Shown one piece after another: positions 11,430 through 25,300 of a stretch of 64,000 nucleotides of DNA. Location of the stretch: positions 22,940,596 to 23,004,595 of the forward strand of contig CP099844.1 in assembly GCA_030062745.1 (NCBI GenBank), given 5' to 3'. Below the pieces are notes generated by a model that did not search any database, had not been told where the DNA came from, and saw only the letters and a list, made by a program, of their open reading frames with translations. Source of the DNA: Capitulum mitella (taxonomy: Eukaryota > Arthropoda > Thecostraca > Pollicipedomorpha > Pollicipedidae). Position numbers and translations under genes: made by a program. Position 1 is the first letter of the stretch. Every line of letters begins with the position of its first letter.

Positions 11430-12085
11430 AGCGGCACTATATTTGAGCGCACAGGCGACGGAAGAGGAATCTCGCTCTGGTGACCCTCCCGCCCGGCGTC
11501 GCCTGCACATCTGCCTGCCGGTCGGCTCGTGACAGTGGTGGCCGGCCGGCCACACGCATGTGCACCGAATTTTTTTTTTTGCGGGAGGAGCGACCGGCGG
11601 GGGCCGACGCACCGGGAGACGTCGAACCTGGCCCCAAGGTCCGACGCGCCGGAAAACGCCGAACCTGACCCAGTCGTAGCCAGACCGCGCGGCGGGAGAC
11701 GCCGTCGGCGGAGTCAGTGGCGTTCCTGACGGTCTACACAAGGGCCGCCGCGCCGGAACGTACAGGTCTGGCTCCCGGGCCGGACCACGCCCCACCAAGT
11801 CGTTCCCGTTTTGAGATGCCGCTGGCCGGAATGGCCGATTCGTCGGGAACACCCTCTTTACCCCAGTACCCATGGAAGCCACTTTGCGAACTGCCCCGAT
11901 GGACGTGATGCAACCGCAGACACCACCTGGTGGCCGTAACTCCGGGGCACAACCTTTGCCACCTCCTGGCGGCCGACCAGGCCGCCGCTCACACTGCCCC
12001 CTGGCGGCGGCGCTCCAGGACGGCGCTCCGAGATGGCGCTCCGGCGGTCCGGGCTGGACGGAGCCGCTCACGGCACCGTGACCTC
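11430..12085. promoter_or_regulatory. CpG island without a recognisable exon
   Basis: A GC- and CpG-rich block interrupted by a T10 run (about 11571-11580). It contains loosely repeated blocks of the type CGACGCGCCGG-AAACGCCGAACCTG. ORFs on both strands show no family motif. It may be a distal promoter for the kinase gene 4 kb downstream, which is inference only. Confidence 0.4.
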
Positions 12086-12704
12086 ACTACCCTGGCAGTG
12101 ACACAAAACTACTTATGGTGTCAGATATCAATCAGCGACTTTACGTGTTTCGAAAAACGCGAAATATGTGTTAAGTTACCAAATTCCCGGCTTCTGGTCG
12201 TCACCTAAATGTTCCAGGTTCCCTATAACACAGGGCATTTTGGCGATCATTGGCAGACTGATTACATCTTAACGTTGCCGTTACAATGTTGCTTGCAGTG
12301 TAGTCACAACATGGCAAATGTAAATGATGGCTGGTTTCCTCGTTGTGAATGCAATGTTGCGTAAACAATGTCGTCACAATGAAAAAATGCAGCATGTGTA
12401 AATAGAAGCGGAATACATATACAGCAAATACGAAATGCAACGCTACGTAATGCTGCATTTCAAATGAGATATATAACGTTATAATAATGTTTTACCCAGG
12501 TTCACAGAAGTCCACATTTCAAGAGTATTTTATTTGGAGTCAGAATTTAGGGATAGTCATTTCAGTGCAACATTCATTAAGTCGTAGAAACGGGCACAGA
12601 CACATGGCCTGGAAGTACGTAGGAACCAACATCCATGCCCCTGTTGGAAATTTTAACATTAGTCTTTAGGGAAAAACTAAAGACTAAACCGACTTTGTTT
12701 TGTT
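12086..12704. other. no recognisable feature
   Basis: AT-richer intergenic DNA; nothing supported. Confidence 0.4.
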
Positions 12705-13450
12705 AAACCCGTCGGAGTTCGATTTTGACGGGATGGCGTGGCGAGACTAGTGGTCGTACATGACTGAAACTTGGCGGTCTCAGGGATTTCGGGGCAAAAT
12801 GCATTATGCCAGATTTCCGGGAACGGTGGGTCTGCGCGCGGCACGCGCTAGAGTCCCCCGTAGAGTCTGCAGGTATATTTCCGAAGTCCGACATTTTCGA
12901 GAGACGCGCGCCACTACCGGGCTCGATCTCGGACACCGCGAACCGCACCGACACAAAACCGGATGCCTTCAATAAAGAATCGATTGGAGACTTGCATTGC
13001 ATGGAAGAGACCGAGCCAAGACCCCACCATCAGGCTCGTGGTGGCTGCTGGCCGCGGAGCGGGAAGAATTCCCGTTTTGCAAAGCTTCTTAATAGGGTCA
13101 TGATCTCGGAAACCATTAAACACACGGACCCTAGTACATGACCAACGACAGCAAGATACCGGCAGGAAATCATTTAGCGGAGTCGACCCCATCCGCCAGA
13201 CGGACTGGCCACGTCGCACGCTCAAAGTGGCTTACTGTAGAACTCCGAATGCAAAGGCATCAATGTCTGACACGAAATTGGTACCGACGGAAAGCCTGTT
13301 CTTTTGCCGTTCCGATGACGCCAAACACTAATCAGGTGTGCCGGGCCGTTCTGGCCGTGCGACGCCACGTGAATCGATACAGGAGGCGATTTCGCACTTT
13401 TTCAAGCGAGCTCGACACCATTGCCAACCGCCGACACGGCGTCCTTCCCG
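12705..13450 (+). mobile_element. dispersed repeat family D, copy 1
   Basis: Aligns along its length with the reverse complement of 39185-39925. Shared landmarks are CCCGTCGGAGTT, GGCGTGGCGAGA, CTGAAACTTGGCGGT, TGACACGAAATTGG and TTTTGCCGTTCCGATGA. No protein motif. Class unknown. Confidence 0.7.
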
Positions 13451-14309
13451 ACGCCTCATTTCGCCAATCGTGGGTCGCATCGTGATGAAATCTGGTTCGT
13501 TCGACACAGAATCAATTGAAGAACAGCATCGTGTAAACCACCGCTTGCGGGAACCAGCACATGACGCATGCTAACCACGGCAACACCAAAAGGCCGTTTT
13601 GCAAGCTTAACAAGAAAGGGGACGGCTGAATTTAACTTTTAGTCATAACGGCTCGGCAACTATGTTGCCCCACGTCACAAAGTACCAACTGCATGTCATT
13701 TTGTAGGACCGACCTCGTCCGCCAAACAGGGAAGCCGTGGCACTCGCTCAAGGTGGAAGCATTTTCGGTTTCCGGGTTCTTTGTGTTTACAATGTGACTG
13801 CCATGCCACGAAGGGTGAGATTGTTGGCAAAATTAACATCTACGAAAAGAACGTGTTTTCGTCGCTTGGACGCGGCAATAAAATTCTCATAATTTACCTC
13901 ACTTTCCTTACTATTACGCATCCGGTAAACCGGATTAAGTCGTGATTTTGCACAAAATCAACATATTTCGAGACATTTGTGTTCGACTAAAGATTGTGAC
14001 GACGCCATTGGGAGCATACCGTTAAAAGATATGTTATTATGTTCCTCAGTCAATGGTGGGCACGACAGTATGATCCATCCGGTGTGCCGCGTGGTCCGTT
14101 CAGATGAAAGTGTACAAAAGATGTCTGGACGTCTCGTTTTGTTTTTTTTTTTAGCTGATCACGATCAAAAACCAGCTTTGCTTGCTCGTAATTGAAAAGC
14201 GTTATTCCATCTTTCTCGGTATGACTTTGACACGACCTCCATTTCGGGTATTTCAAAAACTCCACAGAACTAAAAAAGTTTTTATAATATACGTATAGGT
14301 TCGGTCAGA
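13451..14309. other. no recognisable gene
   Basis: Intergenic. A short stretch near 13700-13770 echoes part of family D. Confidence 0.35.
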
Positions 14310-14890
14310 AACAGATGTAGAGACAAACACAAACAGTATTATACAGAGATAGACAGATATTGGTAGACAGAAACAGACACAGGGTATACAAAGACAGACA
14401 CAGGAGGCAGAGACAGGCAGAAACGAGAGTGGCTATGGGGGAACAAAGAAGGTCTGAGTAAATGTGGGGAGACTGAAGTACATGGAGCGGACCACCGCCA
14501 AAAATTTGCAGAGATAGATAGCACCTTGGAGATCGACGGAAACCGATGGAGGCTGGTGAAGACCAAAAGAAACTGACGGAAGTCGGATGAGGCCGACAGA
14601 AACCGATGGACGTCAAATAAGATTTAGAGAGACTGAAAGACCGAAAGACTGATGGAGACCAAAGAAGACTAACGTAAAGGCTAGCGGAGATCAAGCTAGA
14701 TCGGAAGGGACCAACCAAAAGGGTTGCAGATTCATGAGCACCAAGGAAGACCTTCTGACAACGACGGGGACAGACAGAGTGCGAGCGATCTTCCCGGAGA
14801 CTGAGGCTATAAAAACTGACTGAGTTGGAATATTGAAAAAATGGCTTGTCCAACCTGGAAGAACGAAAACAGCAGGGATGCGGCAGTGGC
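14310..14890 (+). repeat. purine-rich degenerate GACAGA/GAAACCGATGGA repeats
   Basis: The plus strand is strongly A/G-biased with recurring GACAGA, AGACTGAAAGAC and GAAACCGATGGA. The long minus-strand ORF here is Ser/Leu-rich because of this composition. Confidence 0.75.
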
Positions 14891-16099
14891 TGCATCAAAC
14901 CCCAGGACGCTGCATGACAGAAAATTGGTTGACAGCTGTAGACAAGTTACTGATTTCAGACCTCGTTAACTTCGCGAGAAAAAGATTCTGAAGCGCACGG
15001 CGTTCTTTTACATGCCACTCTTAACAGCGTGATGCACCGCTGTGTTCCTCAAACACAAGCAGTTTGTTGGCAAAGAAACTTACAATGCGTTCCTAGGATG
15101 GTCCCGGGGTCAATGCGATCTTGTACGCGCAAAGAGCTTTAAATGCACGGCGTGGCAAACGGCCAAATACCCAGCCGGCGCATCCGAGAAACGCTTGCGC
15201 CTTGTGACGTACATGGGGGCCTAGGGGGTCGCATTTTGGGGGTTACACGGGCGGCGTCAAGCCGGCCAAAGGCCGTCGGCTATCGTTTCTGTATCCATGG
15301 GCTTGGCAGCCGGATTCGGCGCATTTTTGCGCGATCCGTTTTATCTCGCTTGCGATCGCAGCAGTTGATGAAACTGAACCAAACAGGACGGAATCCAACA
15401 GCATCGTCACAAGCGTGAAGAGCTCTTATTAGTGATATCATTGCCCTAATCTTTGCGGTCATCTACGTCAATGGAATTCCGGCTGACTGAATTTGAAACC
15501 TGTCTGATGTTTTTTTTTGGGGTTGTGCCCGCATTTCCTGTTTTTGTTTTTATTTACGAATAGCAGCTTCACCATATCTATATATATATGCTACTCAAAA
15601 TACCAGCCTGAAGCGTGTCAGATACCTGGTCGGACGTGAGCTGCTGTTAGAGTAACGTTTTCACGGGGGATGGGGATTTGGCTGTCATTGGTGGGGATTA
15701 TCCCCCAGTTAACATGTTAAAAAACGCCCCGAACCAAAGGCTAAGGTAAGACGTTGCGGCTCTTGCTTCCGGCTGCTACCGTTCCGCTGTTGATAGCAGG
15801 TGATAGCAGCGACTTAAGGCCGTCTCTGCTAAAGGCGTAGGAAGGGGAGGGGCCAGGGGCGCCATGGTCCCCGTTTTTTCTAATCTTAACATGACACATA
15901 TGCATGGCATTTCATGGAAAGAATTTTCTCAAAATCTTTCAACTTACCCCCATTTTCCCGGGTCCCGTCCGACGCCTGCGGCTGCCAATATCACCTCGTT
16001 AACTCGGCGAGAGCAAAATGTTGACCATCGATTCATCACACTGCAGAAAACCGATGTTCCGTTCTGCGCCCTCCATTAACCTGGTTCTTGTTTTTGCAG
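14891..16099. other. intergenic DNA upstream of the kinase exon
   Basis: No exon or repeat identified apart from a short (TA)n at about 15577-15590. It ends in the polypyrimidine tract and AG before exon 1. Confidence 0.4.
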
Positions 16100-16311
16100 T
16101 CAATCGCCGTCGTCCCTGTCACCCTTGGCAGCAATGAGGCGACGGTCGTCCGCCGGCGACGCGACCGGGGCGCTGCCGGGTTTCGCCACATACCCGCGGC
16201 GGACATCGCGAGTTATAGCTAACTTACTCGCCCACAAGATGGCAGACACCACGGCTGCGCAACCGGGCTGGCCTAATAACAAGGACGAATACGAGCTAGG
16301 ACCCGTTATAG
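16100..16311 (+). CDS. fray: frayed-like kinase exon 1 (first in-frame ATG 16134)
   Basis: A good acceptor (TTTTTGCAG) ends at 16099, so the exon probably starts at 16100 and a 5' exon lies upstream. The frame is open from 16100. It ends with YELGPVIG, the start of the kinase domain, at a GTAAG donor (16312) in phase 1. ATG 16134 and ATG 16239 are both plausible starts. Confidence 0.85.
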
Positions 16312-19300
16312 GTAAGACTGCTGATGTTCCTGGTGCTTATTCTGACTTTAACAAAATTTCTCCATCACTGGTTCCTCTGCTGTTGAACTGAGGACCCCGG
16401 AATGTGGAGTCTTCTGGAAGGGGGCAAATCTGGCGCGCCTGTGTCATTTGTTTGGTCTTAATGACAGTCCAGTGATTGACTGAAATGTATTTCTTTTCAT
16501 GTTAATATACCGTAGTGCGCTAAAATATCCCATAAGTCCCATTAAACCATCCATTTTAAAGCACCCAACATGCAAGCCCATTTCACATCAAACTCTCCCA
16601 GGCAGTTGCTGAGGCATTATATATGTGTGCCTTATTTAAAATCCACAAAATTTGCAGCATGATGTACCATTTATTAGCTTTTTATGAGTTTTGTTACTGT
16701 TTTGGAATTTTTGGTTGGTATATCTTGAGCACTAAATTGTGTGCATTGTGCTTGAAGAACATCAATGTAGTTTGATTTAAAGTAGTTATTATAATGTCTG
16801 AAGGATAACAGTAAGTAGCTTATGACATTACTCAGTAAATATACTGAATTTTGGTTTCATCATAACTGTTACATCTAGGTATGATTCATTTAGTTGCAGT
16901 TATTTTTGTGTCTGAGGTCAAATGCATAATGCAATGGCATGGATGACCATTTTCATTATCATACATTGATTTCTTCATTGTTATTTAATGAATCATTCAT
17001 AACATACATACACTTACACTTCTCAGGTATTCATCTTGCATTCTTAACATGAATACAGACAACAAAGTGTGAGTGTATGGAGACATTTTCATTGGCTGGG
17101 CTTTTAGAAATTGCCAAGGAATGAGACTGCATTGAAGCTTTATAATTTTTCTGCTCAGTCAAAATACCTTATCTTACCTTACCTTTGATTGTCATACAGT
17201 TGTCTAGAATTTTAAAGGCTACAAGACCTGTCATGTCAGTCCCACTTACATCAAGCCCATCACATGGTACCTGTGTCTCTCACTGTGTGTTGTGGTACAT
17301 GTGCTGTGCCCAATACCAGCCAAGTCTGGATTTGGTTGGATGTCAGGGAATTCCAATCATTGACAACTCTGATGCCTAAAAAACCATGATAGGTGGGAGT
17401 TCATGCCCATTGCTTGTGCATCTTCCACTGGTGATATGTGGTGGCATCAGAAACAGAAGGAGAGAAGAAATCCTCCTCATTAAGTGACACACTGCCATGG
17501 AGGACCTGCAAGACAGCCACCATGTCACCTCTCTGACATCTTAAGTGGAGTGAGGGCAGCTTAAGCATCAGGAGCCTCTCTGGATACAGCATGTGGCTTA
17601 TCTCCTCCACCATCCACATTGCCTGTCTCTGCACTCTTCCCAGGCATGTATGGTCCATCTTTCCAAATGGGCCCCAGATCAGGTTTCTGTATTCCAAAAA
17701 TGGCCCAGTGACTTGTGCAGCAATAGGAGAGCAGAGATCGATATTCGCGAAGGTCGGCTGGTCTCCGCCAGTATCTGGGATGCCTTGACCACTGTTGCCC
17801 CCATTTGGTTGTGGAACATGAGCCTGCCTTCCATTATAATTCGTACATGTTTTTTGTTTGCAGCACCATATGTCTCCTCTCCATTCAGGACAGTGTTTAG
17901 CACCCTGCTTCCGATCCGTGACGTATTTGTTTGCTTTCTGGCCTCGTTTTGACGCATCAGTCAAGCTCGACCATTAGCGTCGTAATTGGAATCCGACTAC
18001 TCTTAAGTCGTGTCTCGTCGGGCGTCAGTCAGTCGCCTCCGACCCGTGACGTAGAGGAGCAGTTACGGACGCCGTTAAACAGAAGTGTTTCATGTGCTGC
18101 GAACTTGGCGCAGTTTCGCCATTGCAGCCATTTGCACATGTCGCAGCCGAACGCAGTATGAAATTAACGGGAATAAATTTTAGTTTTCCCTTATTTTTCT
18201 GATATAAGCCCTTCCTTATAATATTTATTGACCCTAGTGCCTTTTTGTGATGGTTTGTCATGCCTAAACTTTGGGAAAATTCGTTATTATCAATCTACAC
18301 AATTGGCGAAGCTTTATTCGCGAGATCCTGTTTATTTCCGAAGAATGCGTTTTTTTAACATTTTGAACTTCGTGGTATTACTCGCAGCTATGCGAGACAT
18401 TCCCGTCATTTTCTACCCGTTCTGGGTCATTTATCGCCAATTTTGACGCCGGTGCATTTTGGCTCATAAGTTATTTGTGACCTGACCTGGCTAGATCAGG
18501 CTGGACTAGATCAATTGCTGGAAGTCGTTGATACTTTGTCCATTGACAGTTAGCGAATGTCTTCATCACCCGCACTCAAAATATTATAAAAGAATCCCGT
18601 CAATTTCCGAAAAACAACGCCGTCTTGAAAATGGTGCTGGCATTAGGCCATTGACCCGGAAAGTTCCGAAAAATCTGGGATAGTGTATTTGTTACATCTG
18701 TCAAGATCTCTAAATCGTGAAATTCGTATTGTGATATCATGCTTTCTTAAAAAGTTCCAAGGTGCTCAATTTATTTGGACGTAGGTCCACTTGGCCTGAC
18801 CCAGGTCAGACACCTGACGTAACCTGAGGTGAAAACTTTGACACAAGGTGTGAGATCAATCAAAAGGCACACAAAATTTCATGACACTGCGTTCGTTGAT
18901 TCTCTTGCAGTCTTGGAAAAACCTTAGGGGGGCCGATCCCGATCCCCCCTCCCCAATCGGCGGCGGGATAACAAAGATAACGAGCAAAGTCGGTCCGAAA
19001 ACAGATCCTGGGGGACGCCGCTGACCACTTCAGTCCGATCCGACATGCATCCCTGTACGACCACTTTCTGCTGTCGGCCAGTCAAGGAGGTTTGGACCAA
19101 TCATAGGAATCAAAGACCCTGCTAAAGTGGAGATAGGCGACGTCCAGTGGCTGCCCATTCTCGATCGTTGCACTCCATTCCTCCATGACCTCCAACAGGT
19201 GCGGGGAGCGTGAACGTTTTGGCAGGAATCCGTGCTGAGCCTTATTGAGCTGACCCGTCTCCACCATATGCTCCAAGAGCCTGTCCCTGACCATGGACTC

Positions 19301-22300
19301 GAACACCTCAGATGACACTGTTGTAAGGCTTACGGGACGGTAGCCAGATGCCTTTCTTGTAAATTGGTACAACATTCCCAAGTTTCCAGTCTGAAGGGAG
19401 CATACCACTGTTGACAGACTTGCGAAAGATTTGCTCTAAGGGAACGGACACTGCTTCAACAGACTCCCGCAGAGCCCTGATTGATGCTGGCTTGAGCAAG
19501 GCCAGCTCCCCTTCGACAGCCTGAGGAGAAATATCGAGGTCCTCCAGGGAAGGCCCAGCGTGGTTTCTACTCTCCGCTGGCATGCTACACAACCCCTCTC
19601 GGTTGAACACTAGAACCCTAGAAAATCTGCATTATTTTGCTTTTGGAAGGAAAAGCATATTTAGATGGTACTGTATGCAGTATGTATTCCAGTGGTCATA
19701 CCTTGAATTCCTTCCATGCTTGGGTGTCGTGCTTCATATTTTTCGCCTATTGACAAAGGATCCATTAGTTTGTGTCTTTGATCTATGCTGTACTACATGC
19801 TTAAAGCCATGCAGCTAAATGCCAGCATGACCATAATATATGGAGGGTGCTGTTTTCAAAGCCTTCCTGACAACTTCACTGTATGATACTTGTATCCATG
19901 CCTACCTAAAAATGGCAGCTTAATAAGACCATCCATTTCCTCATTTCCCAGTATAAGGTTTTTGTGGTGACACTTATGCATAACAGTAACCTGCTGTTCT
20001 ATGATAACACTTCATGGTGAAAAGCAGACTAGGAAAATAAAGATTTCAAATTTAGGTGGGGTCTTTGAGAAATGCACATCATCTACAGATAGGTTTATAG
20101 AGAGCCTGCATGGTATGATAGCAGGGAAAGGCAAAGAATGTTGAGGATTGGCTCACCATGTGCAAAGGGGAGTGACTGGTGATTAGGATTATTGTTTTGC
20201 CATACAGTGACAATAAAATGTGTATGATTTTGGGCTGTCAGCTTCAGGTCACTGCTAATTGAGTTCTGCAGACTTGCAGTACATGCAGTGTGACCTTGTT
20301 GCTCCAGGTGTCGGAGCTACTGCAGCTGTGCATGAGGCGCTCTGCATACCAAGACAAGAAAAATGTGCAATAAAAAGAATCAACCTGGAGAAGTGGAATA
20401 CGAGCATGGATGAATTGTTGGTAAGTTATTATTTTTGTCCTGTAATCTGCTCACAAGATATCCGTGATATATGTAATCTGCTCACAACACTGGTTCCATG
20501 AAACCAGTATATTTCGCCGAAGTAAAGGCATATTGTCCATGGATTGTTTGTTCATTGCATTGGGCTGAAAGTGCCATCCATTTTTTCCTGTTGGTCATGT
20601 TGCTTTTCACAGCATGTAACTGCATTGCCACCCAATCTGTCGTGTGTCATTGCTTAATTCATTTTCTTTATTTCCAGAAAGAAATACAGGCAATGTCATC
20701 CTGCCACCATGACAATGTAGTGTCGTATTTCACTAGTTTTGTAGTCAAAGAGGAACTATGGTTGGTGCTCAAGCTACTTAGTGGTAAGTGTAGCACAGCT
20801 TCTCCCTGTCCTTTGCCCATTTTGTTCAGTTCATTTGTTTGTAGTTCCTACTGTTTTGTCATCTTCTTCCATGAAAATGTGCCATGGATAGATAAATTGC
20901 CATTTTGGAGTTCATAACTTTCACCCAGTTTCCACATACCTTGTACAGCATTTTTCTTTCCTCGGAACTTTGTACAATCTTTGTAAGAAATGTCCTGTCT
21001 GATATCTATTTTTATCACTAGGAATGACTTGTCCATTTCAGAGTTTGAACAGTGGACAAAGTATGGGTCTGTTGTGCACCTTTATAGTGTTTTTATAGTT
21101 TTTTTGTCGACCGTACACTGTCTTTTTCAGCTGCATTATTTTCGGTTTTCCCTGATTTTTTTTTAAAAGCCATATTGAGAAAGTGTACACCCACAAACCC
21201 TGCAAGTAGATTTCTGACGTACAGGCATCGTCCATGTTTCTGATTGGCCCCAGGATTAATATGTTGTGGCTCATGTCTAGCTGTGTATCGAAAAACACTC
21301 CGGCCATAGCCCTTGCGAGAAAAATCAATGTGAAATTGATCCAGCAGTCCAAAACATTGATCAAACTGCTCAACATTGATCATTGGTATCAAGGTAATGC
21401 TTCTTTCATTGAAAAAAATAAGTTATTGAATGGTATTTTAAACTCGCGTTGTTTCAGGACAGTAGGGCGATTTTTTAAGAGGCTTATTGTACTGTTTTAG
21501 TCATTTTTGTATGTAAAATGTTGTGGTTGGTTTCATGGAGCGCCATTTTTCATTGTCTGCTGTGTAGTGGTTTGAAAACACAGCACCACACCTTGCACAT
21601 AGCACTACCAACTCTTGCCACCGTCGTCTGTGCATGTAAATCTGCGTTGTTGCTCACTGTTACATTACGTGATGGCACTGGAGAATGCTACTGCACAGTC
21701 TTGTTGGCCTTTCAGGTGGCTCCCTGCTGGATGTGATCAAGCACCGCATGAAAACGCAAGATTGCAAGCACGGGGTCCTTAGCGAGGCGACCATAGCCAC
21801 TGTCATGAAGGAGGTGCTAAAGGGTCTCGAGTACTTCCACAGCAATGGCCAGATTCACAGGTAACCATGGCTTCACACGTTAGTACATACGCATTTACAA
21901 ATGCGACCTCAGGTTTAAACCCTGGAAGCCAACCACTTTGTTCTCGCTGCCTGCGCCAACAATCCTGGAACGCACGCGACCGCATCGTGGCCTGGTACTC
22001 GCCGCTGGGCGCGCCCTAGATGAAGGATACCTTTGACCTGTGCCGCCGACCGACAGGGACATCAAGGCGGGCAACATCCTGATCGGCGAGGACGGCAGCA
22101 TCCAGATCGCCGACTTCGGCGTCAGCTCGTGGCTGGCCACCGGCGGCGACCTCAGTCGGGAGAAGGCGCGCCACACGTTCGTCGGCACCCCCTGTTGGAT
22201 GGCTCCCGAGGTCATGGAACAGGTGAGCCCTCCGGAGTTGCAGCTTCGGGGCGGAGGTCAACTGGCCCTCGCTTCGCCCCCAGCTGATAACACCAAACTA

Positions 22301-25300
22301 GCGTTTGTAATGGCTTACAGGCAGGAAAGTTCTTACTTTACAGAAAATATTTTTTTACAATTTCATGTGGCCGTGGTTAATTCGTAAACATTATTTTTGC
22401 TCATAGTTTTGATGTGCTTCGCTTGTTGAATGGAGGAAGTTTAGGGAACATGGAAGCTGTAACGTACCGATGATAGTTTACATATCAGAACACAATTTTC
22501 TGTTGCATCACAGGAAGGTTTCATTGGGCCAGGAGTTTTATTTCCATGACGTCATTGCCAGTAGGTGTTTGGTATACGTCAAACATTGCATGGCAGTTGT
22601 TCTTTCCCAGGTGACTGGGTACGACTTCAAGGCGGACATTTGGTCCTTCGGGATCACTGTGATTGAGTTGGTCACGGGCACAGCACCCTACCACAAGTAC
22701 CCGCCGATGAAGGTGCTCATGCTGACACTGCAGGTAAGAAATGCATTTTCACGTGGCACTGTGCAATGTGGTCATCTGTCCTGCCACGCGAATGGGGATT
22801 TATGCATTTGTTCGCTCCTTTGTAGATGTTTCTGTTTTCTTCCGTGCCTCTTACATGTCTTCCGCTTTCCGCCATGCTGTGTTACATAGTTATGTTTCTT
22901 TTCACTTTGCGTATCACATAAACACGAGCAGACGTTAAAAATACTTAGTGCTCACATTGAAGTGACATTGTATTGCGCCTCGAATCTTAAGCAAGAGACG
23001 TTTTCTAGACTGGGTGGGTGGGCATTTGAACATGAAACTTGCATTGATTATTTGCAAAACTTGTTTATCCAACCTGCAAGAGATTTAGCGTTTTGATTAA
23101 GGTTGTTGCAGTGGTCGTGCGTGCCTGACGTGTCACGGTGGAGCCGTTGTTGTGGCGTTCGGTCGTCCCCGGTGGATACGCCGGGCCGTATGTCGGCCTT
23201 TGGCGAGTTTGCCCGGGCGCTGGGGACCTGGAGCCCGCTCCGGCCCCGGACGTCACCAGTGGCGCCGCTGCTGTCGCGACGCTCAGCGTGCCGCCGCGGC
23301 TGCCGCAGAACGACCCGCCCGGCATCGACTCGGCCGCCGAGGACAAGGACCAGTACAAGTCGTACGGCAAGACAATCCGCAAGCTGGTCAACGACTGCCT
23401 GCAGAAGGACCCGGCCAAACGGTGAGGACAGCCGCCCGGGACCCGAAGCCAGGGAGTCTGGAGCCCGGAGCCCAGAGCCCAGAGCCCGGAGCCCGGAGGC
23501 CGGAACCCAGAGCCCGGAGCCCAGAGCCCAGAGCCCAGAGCCCAGAGCCCGGAGCCCGGAGCCCAGAGCCCGGAGCCCGGAGGCCGGGACCGGGCCTCCC
23601 GCCTCCGAACGATCTCGCTGTTGGGACGTGACGTAGGCTCTCGGAAGGGGAGGGGGCAACAGTTTGTGCACACGTCACCATTGAGCTGTTCAGTTTGTGG
23701 CTGGTGAGGACATTGGGGGTACAACATTGCGTATATCGTATGGGGAACTAGCTTCTCAGTGTGCACAACACTTTTCGCAAGCCTGCATAGAGTCTGCTCG
23801 ATCTTCCAACTGCAGAACTCCAGCACTCCTCGAACCGTGTGTTACTCGGGCCCCGCCTCTCTCGGTGGCCTGGTGTGATGCCGACGGTGGATAGCTCACT
23901 CCTCGCCCCCCGTCTTCACAGTCCGACTGCGTCCGAGCTGCTGAAGCACCCGTTCTTCAAGAAAGCCAAGGACAAAAAGTTCATCCAGCAGATGTTTGTC
24001 CAGTCGGGAATGAAACCGACAGATCGCAACGCGAAGGTCGGTCGGTACCGTGGATCCGCGACGTGGGAACCTTGTGGTTCTTCTCTTCCCTTTCCGACTG
24101 TTGTTGTCAGCTTCACTGACAAACCAGGAAAAGGCCGGTCAGCAGCATGTCGTGACAGCGCCACTTCTCGCGATGTCCTGTATGTGACCTGGTCGCCATC
24201 ACACGCTCCAGCAAGCACGCTGTATTTACTCGTCAGGAGAGCCTGGAGGTATCGCAGTCGTGCTTGTGAAAAACGGCACAGTCAGGCGACCTGGCTGGTC
24301 GAAAGGGACTGTTCCGGCTAGGACCGTTCCCCTGGCCGTCATACTCGAGACGTTAGGGCGCAGGACGGCCGAGACGCGAGTGGCGGCCGTGGGCGGCGCA
24401 CACGGCGGCGGCGTGAGAACACCCGCGGTGACGCTTGGCGTGCTCTGCAGGTGCGCACGCCGGGCTCGTCGGGCCGCTTCCACAAGACCGAGGAGGGCAA
24501 CTGGGTCTGGTCGTCGGGCGAGTCGAGCGAGTCGGATGACGAAGTGCCGGTGAGTGCTGGTCAGGTGTTGTGTTTCGCCCGGCGCCGGAGACCGGGAGGG
24601 TTTCCATTGCCTACGTGGTGGTCTGTTGCTGTCCTGACACTGTTTTGTCGACAGCTGACGTCATCAGTGACGCAGGTTGCGCTTGTTTTTGCATGTCTCA
24701 CAGATGCCGCTGGGAAGATGTCGTATGAGTTGCCATTTTAGTAGTCCTGGCAGAAGGTCATTGTGGTTGACCTTGGTGCCTGCTGATGGTGACGAGTGCC
24801 GTTTGGCGCTGTACCGCAGGCGAGCAGCTCCGGCAAGTCCTCCGAGCCGTCGACCGAGCCGCGTCCCGGTCCAGCCGCCCCCGCCGCGGCCCCTGCTCCC
24901 GCCGCCCCGGCTGTCGCCCCGGCCGCCGCTCCCGCCTCCGCCCCCGCGGCGCCGGCGACCGCCGCCGCTTCTGCCCCTGCCGCCGCCGGCACCGACTCGG
25001 CCGCCCAGCCCGCCCGCAACTGCATAGACCTGGTGCTGCGGATGAGGTCAGCGGCAGGGCCGGAAGGTCGGGGAGAGATTGCCGTCTCTCCAGCGGACGG
25101 CGCTCTGTTCGGCTAGACGGGTGTCTGCGGGCGAGAGGAACTCGTCAATATGCTGTATCGGGGGCTGAATTTGATTACCGAAAGAAGCCTTAATTTGAGC
25201 CACGGCGATGGTGATGTGATTGTGAACATGTTTCCCACGCAGGAGAGGCCCCGTGTGTTGTCCGTTGCTGGCACGGGGCGGTCTGTCTCTGCACGCCGGC

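Noticed and set aside
11364..12071. 235-codon minus ORF
   Set aside because: GC-rich island, no family signature, open in other frames too.
14305..14898. 197-codon Ser/Leu-rich minus ORF resembling a membrane protein
   Set aside because: Composition artefact of a purine-rich tract read from the opposite strand.
23048..23826. Long Ser/Gly/Leu and Pro/Glu-rich ORFs on both strands
   Set aside because: Produced by the GAGCCC minisatellite and the antisense of kinase exon 7.
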